A DNA stretch of 64,000 nt. It comes from Lota lota. Lineage: Eukaryota > Chordata > Actinopteri > Gadiformes > Lotidae. The DNA is taken from assembly GCA_026745465.1 (NCBI GenBank), contig JACYXH010000212.1, forward strand, positions 1,310,001 to 1,374,000, given 5' to 3'. The position numbers and the translations under genes were made by a program. The notes under the pieces are model-generated. The model had not been told where the DNA came from and did no database searches. It was given only the letters and a program-made list of their open reading frames with translations. Each line of letters opens with the position of its first letter. Within the stretch, counting starts at the first letter, position 1. Of this stretch, positions 1 through 17,639 are shown piece after piece.

Positions 1-3500
<3,500 letters not shown>

Positions 3501-3630
3501 CTGGGGAGAGGGAACACAGCTGCACGTAAGGATAGTAAAGCTTTTAAACTGTTGACCTGGTGCAGATTGGGAAAAATTTATATAGTGAGTAAATATAATT
3601 AAAAGAAACATTTTGGGCTAGATGTTCTCA

Positions 3631-4317
3631 CAGAGAAGCACAAGGTATAATACTAATATGGGTACAACACACTCCTCAGATAATCACAAGGTATATTAAT
3701 ATGGGTACAACACACTCCTCAGATAATCACAAGGTATATTAATATGGGTACAACACACTCCTCAGATAATCACAAGGTATATTAATATGGGTACAACACA
3801 CTCCTCAGATAATCACAAGGTATATTAATATGGGTACAACACACTCCTCAGATAATCACAAGGTATATTAATATGGGTACAACACACTCCTCAGATAATC
3901 ACAAGGTATATTAATATGGGTACAACACACTCCTCAGATAATCACAAGGTATATTAATATGGGTACAACACACTCCTCAGATAATCACAAGGTATATTAA
4001 TATGGGTACAACACACTCCTCAGAGAAGCACAAGGTATATTAATATGGGTACAACACACTCCTCAGATAATCACAAGGTATATTAATATGGGTACAACAC
4101 ACTCCTCAGATAATCACAAGGTATATTAATATGGGTACAACACACTCCTCAGATAATCACAAGGTATATTAATATGGGTACAACACACTCCTCAGATAAT
4201 CACAAGGTATATTAATATGGGTACAACACACTCCTCAGAGAAGCACAAGGTATATTAATATGGGTACAACACACTCCTCAGATAATCACAAGGTATATTA
4301 ATATGGGTACAACACAC
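3631..4317. repeat. 43-bp minisatellite
   Basis: About 16 copies of a 43-bp unit containing ACAAGGTATATTAATATG and CAACACACTCCTC. Most units carry AGATAATC, but copies near 3632, 4022 and 4237 carry AGAGAAGC instead. The first copy also has 3 extra bases. It starts 130 bp upstream of a ZBTB47 exon. Confidence 0.92.
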
Positions 4318-4883
4318 GGTAACAAACACAGTGCCACATGCGAGGCTCTGGCCTTCCCAAACATCCCCACGGTGCATTAGCACAGGAAGGGCTGCGACCC
4401 CAACAGGATGCGAGTGCGGCTAGAGCAGCAACACCGTGCACGCACACACTCTGGTGCACACTGAAAGAAACACACACACACACACACACAGATAGGCTAC
4501 ACATACACAAGTACAGTCCCAAACAATGTGTATATCTACATATCTGTGTGTATGTAGGTGGACATATACACTGTACACACACTCAGACATAGACAAACAC
4601 AAACACTCTTCACACACACACTAACTCCGTCCCACAGGAAAGCGCTAATAATGCATAAGACAAAAGCCTCCCAGAGAACTAATTAGGAAATCCATGCCAA
4701 ATAAATATTGACTAACTCTACAAACAATTCATAAGGTTTAAGAGTCCAGGCCTCTGGGAGATAGATTCACAATAAAACACACACACACACACACACATAC
4801 CCGGGCGCGCACACACACCACGCACACACACACACACACACCCGGGCGCGCACACACACCACACACACACAGCATGCTCACAC

Positions 4884-4963
4884 CACCCACCCACCCACCC
4901 ACCCACCCACCCACCCACCCACCCACCCACCCACCCACCCACCCACCCACCCACCCACCCACC

Positions 4964-5050
<87 letters not shown>
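4884..5050. repeat. CCCA then CA microsatellite
   Basis: About 22 CCCA units run directly into about 38 CA units, followed by a short TCTC tract. An upstream region from about 4778 has shorter CA runs with CCGGGCGCG inserts. Confidence 0.9.
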
Positions 5051-5053
<3 letters not shown>

Positions 5054-5059
5054 CTCTCT

Positions 5060-6200
5060 CTAATGTTGTTTGTGGTAATGAAACTACAGGGCATCTGCTG
5101 TGTGTTCTGAATCCCAGATGACATGTAGAATAGACTGCAAATAGACAAACAAATCGCTCCGCATCCGATAAACGCCAACTGCACAACAGATGGTAATGAA
5201 TCAAACGTGCGGCGCTTCTTTTGCCCACCTTACATATTAAAATGTATCAACATCTCTGCTGCGAGCTTGTTTTATTTTGTTCTCTCTTCAGGATGAACGA
5301 CCAACTCGGAATGAAAAATCGATTTGTCTTCAGGTCTAACCTTGAAAATGTGGCCTGTTAAAATTCAATTATGAACGGTTAGATTTATTCCGGGCTTGTT
5401 TCTTTCGCCCGAGCCCAGAGCAGAGCAGCGCAGGTTGGGCTATCTTGTCTGCCAGACAACAGGCTCAAGGGCAATGTGCAGCGGCTGGAATCAGATCCGA
5501 CAGAAGCTGTCAACTAGAGGCGGGCCCCATTTGTAAGGATGATACCTCACCTCACCACCAGAGGGGGAACCAGAGGGAAACGTGGGGGTGAAGACATCAG
5601 AATGAAAATGAAAACATTTGATGGATACTTTGAACCGCTCCGAAAACATAGACCACCTCAGAACTTGGAAATGTTTACTCATTGATTTGAGGTGGATTTA
5701 GAACACAGGTGCAATTCCCAGCTTTGGTTTAGCTTGAATAAACCCGAGGCTAAAATAAATACTGCATCTTTTATTAGACAATGCATGGGATTTGTGTAAT
5801 CACCTTTTCTGCCAGATTTCTAGTGTTTAAACTTGGCCTTCCATAAAGACAAGGACCCTCAGCACAATCAGACTAATATTAAGTCTTGACATTGGTGAAC
5901 GTACAGGCCTAAAATATGACAGACAAGCAGAAATCAATCAGGCAGATTGTATATCCTAGCATGCAATCAGAGTAGCGGTTTTAAGTGTGACTTAAAATAG
6001 ATGTTTCTGAAAGTGAAAGACTACTAGCCAGGTGCAGTTCAATGTTTGTTGGTTTGTTGTTTATGAAGCCGTGTCACATCATGTGTTTCCTGCCAATGGT
6101 CTCACTTGACCAATTGAGCTTCAAGCGGTTGAACTCACTATATGATTGGTGGATAGATGGCTCTTCTTGGGTACAAATGTTTATACTAAGTCTGAGGGCA
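5060..6200. other. non-coding stretch, no gene seen
   Basis: Mixed-composition unique sequence with no long open frame and no recognisable domain. It may be part of the ZBTB47 5' intron. Nothing else could be supported. Confidence 0.5.
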
Positions 6201-7020
6201 GATTAGCTCAATTCTGGGCTTAGCTTTCTTTTGCTTCCTTATTGTTTCGACCAATCATGTTGCTGGAGGCGGGGATCTGAAAGAGCGTGATTGGCCAACA
6301 CAAACTCGGCCAGCAGAAGTAGTCTGTAAAAAAGTGTAAAGGTTTCTCATCAACACAGTGTAGACTGACTACTGTATATCCCCTTCTGAAAGCTTAATCC
6401 ACTCGATCTTTCATCGGTACAATATCTCCGTAACGAAACAGGAAACAAGCCGTAACTCCGCCACGTGCAGTTTTGGGTTTCCGGCCCAGAATCTGTGCCG
6501 TCTCCCCCCAGAAGTTCTGCTGTAACAAGGTAGGACTGCTGGATCAGAAGTTCTGCTGTAACACAGTAGGACTGCTGGACCAGAGGTTCTGCTGTAACAC
6601 AGTAGGACTGCTGGATCAGAAGTTCTGCTGTAACACAGTAGGACTGCTGGATCAGAGGTTCTGCTGTAACACAGTAGGACTGCTGGATCAGAGGTTCTGC
6701 TGTAACACAGTAGGACTGCTGGATCAGAGGTTCTGCTGTAACACAGTAGGACTGCTGGATCAGAAGTTCTGCTGTAACACAGTAGGACTGCTGGATCAGA
6801 AGTTCTGCTGTAACACGGTAGGACTGCTGGATCAGAAGTTCTGCTGTAACACGGTAGGACTGCTGGACCAGAGGTTCTGCTGTAACACAGTAGGACTGCT
6901 GGACCAGAGGTTCTGCTGTAACACAGTAGGACTGCTGGACCAGAGGTTCTGCTGTAACACGGTAGGACTGCTGGACCAGAGGTTCTGCTGTAACACAGTA
7001 GGACTGCTGGATCCCAGATC
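6200..7020 (+). repeat. dispersed repeat, copy 1, with internal 36-bp minisatellite
   Basis: The left part (about 6200-6512) matches the sequence at about 47530-47848 in the same orientation. Shared stretches include GTTGCTGGAGGCG, ACTCGGCCAGCAG, GTGTAGACTG, AAACAGGAAACAAG and TCTGTGCCGTCT. The right part (about 6513-7016) is 14 copies of a 36-bp unit containing GTTCTGCTGTAACACAGTAG and GACTGCTGGATCAGA. Because 36 is a multiple of 3, one frame stays open for 186 codons, but this is a repeat and not a gene. No terminal inverted repeat or target-site duplication was found, so the class is unknown. Confidence 0.8.
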
Positions 7021-8977
7021 AGCTTTATACTAAACGCTAGATGCTAAGAGACGACGGCAAAGTTGGCGGCAGCAGACCAGTTGTGATCCGTTGTGATTCT
7101 CGGGGCTAAAGGACAAAACAAGGGCATATCAGGCCTATCAAGCACTTATCGATCTCTCCCCTCAGACCCCTCTTCGCCCCTCTCACACACAACGCGCCTC
7201 CTCTAAATGTCAGGACAGAGGTCTTGTTTTCTGTCATTAGGGGGGCGCCACCTCGCCCGCCCGCTCAATCAAAATGCCTCTCAATGCATTATTCATGTGA
7301 GACATGAAAACACAGCACCAGGGGGGTGGGGCGGGGTGGGGGGTGGGGGGGGGGGCACAGACACGCCTAGCCAGACGTGTCATTCAAGACTTTGATCAAA
7401 GCTCGGTGCCGTCTGTTGCGGCAGGCTGGCTGTTCCATCGTCAGCGCAACACACCTGTAGGAAAGACTGGATATCAGAACATATCGTCCTCTCTCAGAGG
7501 CCCTGTAGACTAGACCCTGGTCATTCATCAAGCATGTTATCCAAGTTAGCGTTGTTACATTCTTACAGTTCCCAATTTCCAGCTTTTTATCTTTTTATTT
7601 ATTGCTGTAATATGGTTTATTAGCTCATTAGCTAAATATGTAAACCAATATCGCTTAGGAACACTGTATTTCTTTTTACCTTGAAGAACTTGCAGAATAT
7701 TTTAGTGATGATTAAAACCTGATCAATGCCTTGCTTTAGGTTTTTTCCTTGGACTCAAACACGTTGCACCACTGATGCCTCCCAGCCCTTCTCCATGACA
7801 GCCAGTCCACCAACCCCCTCCCCCTCCCCCCCGGGGAGAAAACCTTTATCCAGGAAGCACTAATGCTTCTCGGCCTTCGCCAAACTACTCCTCTTGGGCC
7901 TTTTAAAAAAGAATACAAGAGCAAGACTTAATATACCTCAGACTTAAATATCTCTCCGCCATATTGGAGTGGATCCCGCTGTCAGCTTGCCCATCAGAGC
8001 TTCTAATAACTCCAGTTTGTTCCTGAAGCATATGCTGTATACTACCACACACAGTCCTCTGCCCTGCCAAGCCTTGGTGCTGCGCACTTGGCACCAGCTT
8101 GACTCTTGGACCCCGGCCACACAGAACCTCACAGTGTCTCGGAGTTGAGCCCGGCACAGAAACAATGCAATCCTCTCTGTCTGTCATTTGACTTTCACAA
8201 GTCATCCCCAAAAGGCCGTCCTTCCCGTCCTCTCTGTAGCCCCTAGCTTGTGCAGCATACTCTATGTTTTACTGGTGATGGATGCGTTTGTTTATCCACT
8301 TCTGACGCCGTCGCCGGTTCAACCAACACAGACCCTAGGAGGGAGCCAGCGTAGCTCAAAGGGTCTGTGTTTTAGTGGACCATGGTCCCGAAACGTGGTT
8401 TGAGGTGTAAGGGAAAGCAGGTATAGCTCTGAAACTACTGGGTCTTTTTGACAGCACAGGCTCTAGTGTATTCTGCAGGTTCATTCGTGTCTCAAAGCCT
8501 CAAACGTTTGATTTAATTCAAACTCTTGGGGTAACACTATTAAAATGTTGACATACTGAAGAAGGTTGTGGTTTTCTGAAATGAAGTTTGAAACCGCCGA
8601 GGGCGATTTCAGATGCGACTGTGGAATGAATGAGTTCTAGGACTCGGGGAGAAACTATCTCCGCGTCTATGCAGTTAGAAACCCTGTATGGTAAACAGAC
8701 TCGAGGTCAGTTCTGTGGGGAGGGAGGATGGGTGTGTCAATGTCATTGCACACAGCACAGTCACAGACAACTAGACATAGACAAGTGTGTTTAAATAGGT
8801 GGCAGGAAGAGGTGTGTGTGTGTCCCTGGTCAGTGTTTTGGCCATGTAAATAGCCCATCAAATGGATTGTAATCTCAATGTGACCATCAAAGTGAGGCAC
8901 AGGTGTGTGTGAGTGTATGTGTGTTAAGTCCCACGCCAGTGTTTAGCCACTACAGCCAAAGGCCCCCGCTACCCTTG

Positions 8978-8978
<1 letters not shown>
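7021..8978. other. non-coding stretch with a G-rich tract
   Basis: No gene seen. At 7320-7355 there is a G-rich tract with several runs of four or more G, capable in principle of forming a G-quadruplex on the plus strand. The remainder is ordinary unique sequence. Confidence 0.5.

Positions 8979-9061
<83 letters not shown>
8979..9061. repeat. TG dinucleotide microsatellite
   Basis: About 41 uninterrupted TG units. Confidence 0.97.
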
Positions 9062-9063
<2 letters not shown>

Positions 9064-9452
9064 AGGGGGCTGACACACAGAGCGGGCAGAGAGGGCATCA
9101 TGTCGACCCTAACTCACCCCTGAACCCACACACACACTACATCCTCACACACACCCAAGCCCTCGTGAGTGTGCTGGTCTCTCTCTGATTAAAAACGAGT
9201 TGCTCTTTAACACCGCGGCTCTCTGAGTGTGTGTTGCGTCTGGGGCCGTCCAATCAGACTACCATTAAAAACCCATCAGGGTAATGACAGGAGCGCTGTC
9301 CTCTCTGTCTGCTCCCAGCCTCGTACATCCAGCCTGCTGCTGACCTCACCGGGTTCACCTCGACATACAGGGTCAAACTGGGGTCCTTTCTTTTCTTTTA
9401 ATTCGTCTGGGCGGGGTCCATGTCTTAAGGGCCTGGTAGCTACAGAACGACG

Positions 9453-9658
<206 letters not shown>

Positions 9659-9714
9659 CCCTTCTGTATTTAATGTCTACGATTTCTTCTCTGGCAGAAG
9701 TCTAGTGCAGTCGC

Positions 9715-9903
9715 TCCCCTCTACCCCCTCCACTTCCCTCTCCTCCTCCCTCTTCTCCTCATCCTTCTCCTCCTCTTCCCTCTCCCTCTCCTCTTCATCC
9801 TTCTCCTCATCCCTCTCTTCTTCCCTCTCCTCCTCTTCCCTCTCCTCTTCTTCCCTCTCCTCCTCTTCCCTCTCCTCCTCTCCTCTCCCCTCCTCCCTCT
9901 CCT
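9715..9903. repeat. CT-rich TCCTC pyrimidine tract
   Basis: An almost pure pyrimidine strand built from irregular CTCCTCTTCCCT units. It lies close to the purine GA tract just upstream. Confidence 0.85.
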
Positions 9904-10129
9904 CTGAATATAATCAGTGCAGAGACCCAGAGCTGACCTTGAGCTAAGAAGAGAAGAGACAGTAGAATACACACACACACACACACACACACACTCATCT
10001 GCATACGTGTGCGTGAATGCATCCTCATGTTCAGACATGTAAACCCAGTGGCACGCCCGTGTGCATGTTGTCACGTCTGAGAAACCCACTACATTTGAAT
10101 ACACCTCAACAAAACCTCAACAAAAGAAC

Positions 10130-10325
10130 GAGTTGGCAGGATAGTCGAGTGGTCAGGGTGTTAACTATCCAGCTGAAAGGATCTGGGTTCGAAGCCCAAT
10201 GCCCGCCGTCTAACTATGGGTATCCTTGAGCAACAAGCATAACCCCTAACGGCTCATTAGTGGCAATTATCTTGAAACGAATTCACAGTTAGTCGCTTTG
10301 GATAGAGATGTCTGCTGAACGACCA
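10130..10325 (+). repeat. tRNA-derived SINE
   Basis: A-box-like TAGTCGAGTGG at about 10142 and B-box-like GGTTCGAAGCC at about 10187, then a body with GGGTATCCTTGAGCAA and ACCCCTAA, ending in GTCGCTTTGGATAGAGATGTCTGCT minus a few bases, the characteristic 3' tail of many fish SINEs. Copies or fragments of the same family recur near 11350, 24485, 25383, 26260, 37165, 37985 and 59830. Confidence 0.8.
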
Positions 10326-11983
<1,658 letters not shown>

Positions 11984-12304
11984 ATCTGCGTGCACAGTTC
12001 CATAACAAAACACACACACATGGTCTCCACTGACACAACACTGCTCCCTCTGTCTCGCAATGTGACGCGGCATTCGTGTGTGTGTGTGTGTATGACACAC
12101 ACAGCTACCTGACACCTACTGTGTCACATGACAGTACCGCTCCGGCGCTAGAGCCAAATAGCAGCATTGCAATACAGGACCCAACAAACCAATCAGAAAG
12201 CTGCTCAGCTAACGAGGCTTCATGCATCTCTACCTATAGCCTGTGTACATAACCACACCCAAAGAACTAGGTCCACCCGAAGGTGGAGGAACACCTTCAA
12301 GATG

Positions 12305-12492
12305 GAGGACAGAAGGTAGGGACAACAGAAGGTAAGAAGAGACAAGAGATGAAGAGAGGAGGAGAGAGAAGAAGAGAGGAGGAGAAGAGAGGAGGAGGAG
12401 AGGAGGAGAAGAGAGAAGGAGAAGAGAGGAGAGAGGAGGAGAAGAGAGAAGGAGAAGAGAGGAGAGAGAAGAGAGGAGGAGGAGAAGAAGGG
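12305..12492. repeat. GA-rich purine tract (GAGGAGAAGAGA type)
   Basis: An almost pure purine plus strand with irregular GAGGAGA and AGAAGG units. The open frame across it is compositional. Confidence 0.8.
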
Positions 12493-13005
12493 GGTGTAGT
12501 ATGCGAGCCTAGGGAGGTGCTGACAAGGCCATTTCCAGGGAGGAGGGAGGAGGTGATGTTAGAGAGGATGAAGGGTGGATATCTTCATCATCCTGTCACC
12601 CAAAACCCACCAAACCCAGAGAGATGAGACCATTACAGCCCTCAGGATCCCCATCAGAGCGCGTGCGTGCGTGTGTGCATGCGTGCGTGTGTTAATTAGT
12701 CTGATTAGAAGGTCATCGTGGACAGAGTGTTGAACTAGCGTAGGAAGGGACACATGCTGAGAACAGCTGCACCGTCACAACCAATCATGGCACAGCAGCA
12801 GACCGGCTATTGAGACTTTGGGGGGGCGGGGCTAAGGACTTTGGGGGGAGGGTTTTGATTGGTTTTGAAGTGAAGACCCTGGACCGCAATTAACTTCAGT
12901 TATACCGTCATAATGCAATCACTTAGATTATTGTTGAAGGAACAGTATTTACATTCTAATCTTCAGTCCCATTTCCAGTTATTTTGCAGCTAATGGTTCT
13001 TTCAA

Positions 13006-13142
<137 letters not shown>

Positions 13143-13854
13143 TCAGCTAACTGCAGTGATACACAGCTTCAAGCAGCCTACCTTCCTACACGTCCACCTC
13201 TCCTCTTAATAATTGACAGCTGCATCATGCGGTGTGTTTTAAATCCCCTCTTCCCAAGTCCTCTGGCCCAAAGTCCCCCAAAAACCTCAGAGAACAATAA
13301 GCGAAAAGAGTTTACCACCAAACGTGCGACCGACACTCGACCGCAATGGACTTCCCTGAGCGGCGCCGAGTTCAGTCAGGACTTTAAAAGACACAGTCAC
13401 TGTTCTCGCCAGATAAAAATGCACCATTGTGTCTCAAGCATTGATCTGCAGCCGCTCGCTGCCAAAAACAATGGCAACTCTTGACAAGCATTTACTCCAA
13501 GAGAACGAGAGAGCGAGAAAGAGCCAGAGACAGCGAGAGAGAGAGTGAGAGAGAGTGAGAGACAGCGAGAGGGCAACATCATATAGGTCTCATAAACTCC
13601 GCCATACATTGCAACGCACAACAAGAACAGATTTATTTTTAAAAAGCAATGATTACATAAGCCCAGCAGTCATCTTGACCTTGCTTTGTTCAAAGGCCTC
13701 TGTTTTTAATCTCAGAGGGGTGATAAATCACCAGCACCTTGAGGTCCAGGTTCCCAAGGAGAGGAGCTCCTGGTGGGCCGTCTGCATTAGGAGCCCGTTG
13801 CTGGGTCGGGGAGATTGTTGTCACATGAATTATGGACTGCTCCTCAGCTCAGCA

Positions 13855-14091
13855 CACACAGAGACAGAGAGAGACAGAGAAAGACAGAGAGAGAGACAGA
13901 GAAAGACAGAGAGAGACAGAGAGAGACAGATAGACAGAGAGAAAGACAGACAGAGACAGAGAGAGACAGACAGACAAAGAGAGACAAAGAGAGACAAAGA
14001 GAGACAGACAGACAAAGAGAGACAGAGAGAGACAGAGAGAGACAGAGACAGAGAAAGACAAAGAGAGAGAGAGAGCGAGAGAGTGAGAGCT
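13855..14091. repeat. GACA/GAGA compound microsatellite
   Basis: Irregular mix of GACAGAGA, GACAGACA and GACAAAGA units. A smaller GAGA/GAGT patch lies at 13500-13570. Confidence 0.88.
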
Positions 14092-14679
14092 GCATGTCTG
14101 GTGGCGTTGTTTGAATAAGTGGGTTACATAAAACACCACTGGACGCTACAGTGTTTCAGGAAGCTTCTGTTGATCTGGGGTCTTCACGACAGCACCAAAT
14201 ACCCCTAATCATTGACATAGTATTACGACGTGCAGGGAAGGTTTTCACCTCCACATCCAAATCCCTGTCTTTTTGGTCACGTGATATACAGACAGACGCA
14301 CGGAGAGACACCAGGACATGGGGGCCTTCAGGTGACTCATTCAGGGGGGTGTTCTGCAACAGCCAAGAGATGTGATGTGACCAGGACGGTTCTCATCACG
14401 ACCGGGCACCTCTGGGCTTGCGTTTACCAGCGTTGGTAACCACACCTGCCTCTTCAATCAGCCGGTGACAATGTTAGGGAAGCAAAACACAAAACGTCCA
14501 AACGCTTTCAGAAAGGACCGCAGACTCAGCATGGAAACAAACACGTCTTCCTCCTCTCTAAAAACACACCAAACAGCAGCGGCGACCGGAGAGCACTGGG
14601 GACGACCTCGACGACCTGACCCACATATTAAGCTAGGCCTCCAGATGTGCGCGCGCTGGGATTACTTCAGCAGGGCTGC

Positions 14680-15555
14680 TGCTACGTGCACCAGGGCTGC
14701 TGCTACGTGCACCAGGGCTGCTGCTACGCCGTGCACCAGGGCTGCTGCTACGCCGTGCACCAGGGCTGCTGCTACGCCGTGCACCAGGGCTGCTGCTACG
14801 TGCACCAGGGCTGCTGCTACGCCGTGCACCAGGGCTGCTGCTACGCCGTGCACCAGGGCTGCTGCTACGCCGTGCACCAGGGCTGCTGCTACGCCGTGCA
14901 CCAGGGCTGCTGCTACGCCGTGCACCAGGGCTGCTGCTACGCCGTGCACCAGGGCTGCTGCTACGCCGGTCACCAGGGCTGCTGCTACGTGCACCAGGGC
15001 TGCTCCTAGTGCACCAGGGCTGCTGCTACGTGCACCAGGGCTGCTGCTACGCCGTGCACCAGGGCTGCTGCTACGCCGTGCACCAGGGCTGCTGCTACGC
15101 CGTGCACCAGGGCTGCTGCTACGCCGTGCACCAGGGCTGCTGCTACGCCGTGCACCAGGGCTGCTGCTACGTGCACCAGGGCTGCTCCTACGTGCACCAG
15201 GGCTGCTCCTACGAGCACCAGGGCTGCTGCTACGTGCACCAGGGCTGCTCCTAGTGCACCAGGGCTGCTGCTACGTGCACCAGGGCTGCTGCTACGTGCA
15301 CCAGGGCTGCTGCTACGTGCACCAGGGCTGCTACTACGCCGTGCACCAGGGCTGCTCCTAGTGCACCAGGGCTGCTGCTACGTGCACCAGGGCTTCTGCT
15401 ACGTGCACCAGGGCTTCTGCTACGTGCACCAGGGCTGCTGCTACGTGCACCAGGGCTTCTGCTACGTGCACCAGGGCTGCTCCTAGTGCACCAGGGCTGC
15501 TAGTGCACCAGGGCTGCTACGAGCACCAGGGCTGCTACGCTGTGCACCAGGGCTC
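14680..15555. repeat. 21/24-bp minisatellite
   Basis: About 38 copies of a unit GTGCACCAGGGCTGCTGCTAC, either 21 bp or 24 bp when GCC is inserted. Both lengths are multiples of three, so several frames remain open (up to 298 codons, repeats such as CCYAVHQG or TRAAATPC). Rare units change CTGCTGC to CTGCTCC or CTTCTGC, and CTAG stops end some frames. Judged a non-coding minisatellite. Confidence 0.93.
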
Positions 15556-17060
15556 ATGCATGCTTCCCCCCCCCTCCCCCCCCCTCACCATGCATCCTGA
15601 CCCCGGAGACTGTGCTGACGGCCCCCACTCTGGCTGGATGTCTATTCTCTCTCGGCTTACATGTTCATGTGTGGTATCATGAACCAGATATGTGCTATTA
15701 TACATTTCATTAAAGAGTATAAAAGTACTCCAAGTAAACAAATACATGTCCCGGGATGAATCAACATGTTGGAGGTCAGCACTGGAGAGGAAGCCTCTCA
15801 TAAGGTCATCCAGCTGCGTTTTAAAGCCTATCACAAAAAGGCCACAACCAGAACTGTTCAATACATAAAACCACTCATGGTGCAAACAACGTAGGCCTTA
15901 AGCCGTCCCCAAATCAAAGCTATTACATATCACACACATACTTAATGATTAACCTACACAGTGGACAATCAAGGTGTCAACATTTGAAGTGCTTCTCATG
16001 AGGGCCTGGGGGAGATTTTAACCTCTGGAGTCTCGGCTCCACAATACTTATTAAAACTCGTCATTGGCCAACATGTTCACTTCAAAGTAAAAGATCTTAA
16101 CTAGACCAGCAGCGCCTGCGGAGTCTCTACTTGACGTGTGGATGTCGACCGTCAGAGATGAACTTCTTCCATGGCAGTTCGCTTTCTGCGGAGAAGAGGG
16201 GTGGTGGGGTGGGGTGGGGGGCGGTTGACTTTCGCTATTCGCTTACTCCTCATCTCTACAAATATGCTCCCGTCACGACCTGATAGCACCCTGATATGAA
16301 AGAATTTAACTCTTTCTTAGCGACAATGTGCCTATTGTGGCCATCGGCATTCTTTTGGCAGGTTCAACTGCCAACTTGTGCAATATATGCAAGTTGTGAA
16401 CTTCACAATGGGAAATAACGGCAAAAAGACAACGTCTTGACTACGAGTGGCACGACATCATGGTAATGCATAACTATGTCAAGTTTTTGTCGGCCTGCTG
16501 AGTAGCTCAAATTTGGCAGAGATCAAGGGACAGAGCAAATAAACACAAACGTGCCGCTCCTCTGTAGCCTACCATTTTGATCCAGCGTGTCGAGGCTCAC
16601 AGGAGTCCCGGTGTAACTCCCTTTGCATCTGCTGTCCGTTCGCCATCAAAAGGATCGTTCAATTTCACATTTCTTCAGCTTTTCCCCCCCTCTTACCCTC
16701 AATCTTTTGCCCCCGCGCTACAGTAGCATTCAGACAGGCAAAAATGCAGAGGCTGCTTTTGCAGAAGGAATTGGTGATTGGAGCTCTGGGATCATATGGG
16801 TTTTTTGTCAGAGGATTTTAAAGGGACACGGTACTGTATACCACGGAGTTGGTAGACGGGCGGATTTCTTTGTAGTGTGCCCGGATTTCCTTCTTTCTTT
16901 TTAGGACACTAACGTCTGTTAAACGGCGGACCATCGGTCACTGTAAATCCAGGAGCGTCGCTTGCCCGTCATTCGTGCGCTCAGAGCGGCGAGTGACGTC
17001 AGAGACGGACAGACGCTCGTCTTTCTTCCCTTTGGGGTTTGTCCGTCGGGGTCATATCGG
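15556..17060. other. non-coding stretch between minisatellite and candidate promoter
   Basis: Unique sequence without a recognisable coding exon. It includes short C-rich (15568-15590) and G-rich (16198-16225) runs, and leads into the candidate ZBTB47 first exon and promoter, which is listed separately. Confidence 0.45.
16573..17060 (-). promoter_or_regulatory. zbtb47: candidate ZBTB47 promoter and first exon
   Basis: The first visible ZBTB47 exon starts in phase 0 at LIVEK, while mammalian ZBTB47 has MLLVEK, so the missing exon should end in an ATG followed directly by a splice donor. Reading the minus strand, CAAAATG|GTAGGC lies at about 16573 with a good Kozak context. Upstream of it (to higher coordinates) the sequence becomes CpG-rich and contains a perfect cAMP-response palindrome TGACGTCA at 16994-17001. 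The donor is only a moderate match and an earlier out-of-frame ATG exists, so this is a candidate only. Confidence 0.3.
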
Positions 17061-17639
17061 TACACCGCAGAGGTCGCCGAGGACCTAATGCTCACACTAG
17101 CCTGTTTGTCTACGGGTGGCGGTGACTGAACACCCCCTACCCAGGTTACCCTTGTGCAACAGAAGTGGTAAACACACCTAAGGACACCCCGCTCAGATGG
17201 GGAGACAGTTTACCCTTTGCTAAAGGCATCTGAGAACGCTGCGCCGGTCTTCTCACAGGCCTATGAATGCATTACCATGACATTTACCGAACTTGGGTTG
17301 CAAAAGGAACACGGATGAGCACTGTAGAACTATACTTTAACTGTAGTCTCATATTGATTGTATTACAAATCACATTGCATTGGCGATATGATATGTGGTA
17401 TAATTCAGATACCACATGCACTTTATACTTTAATTGCGCCCATAGAACAATACTTGAAGAATTGAATGATGTGATCAAATTTTATGACAATATATATTAG
17501 CCTACTATCATTACATAGGCTGATAACCAATTCTGCAAAACAGTAGCCTACTTACAATAAATATAGTTGTAGCAGCTAAGCCAACGGGCGTATCTGCACT
17601 GTCTCAGGTCAAATATAAAGCCAAAGCTTCCAATAAGAC

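Noticed and set aside
3631-4317. Regular 43-bp array that superficially resembles a CRISPR array
   Set aside because: Units are contiguous with no unique spacers, and the context is a vertebrate genome.
6473-7033. 186-codon frame of repeated CCNTVGLLDQ units
   Set aside because: It is the 36-bp minisatellite, with a period divisible by three; the same unit at 47880-48239 gives a similar frame. No start context, splice sites or homology.
14465-15361. 298-codon frame with TRAAATPC repeats
   Set aside because: Coded entirely by the 21/24-bp minisatellite; three frames and the opposite strand are open in the same way.
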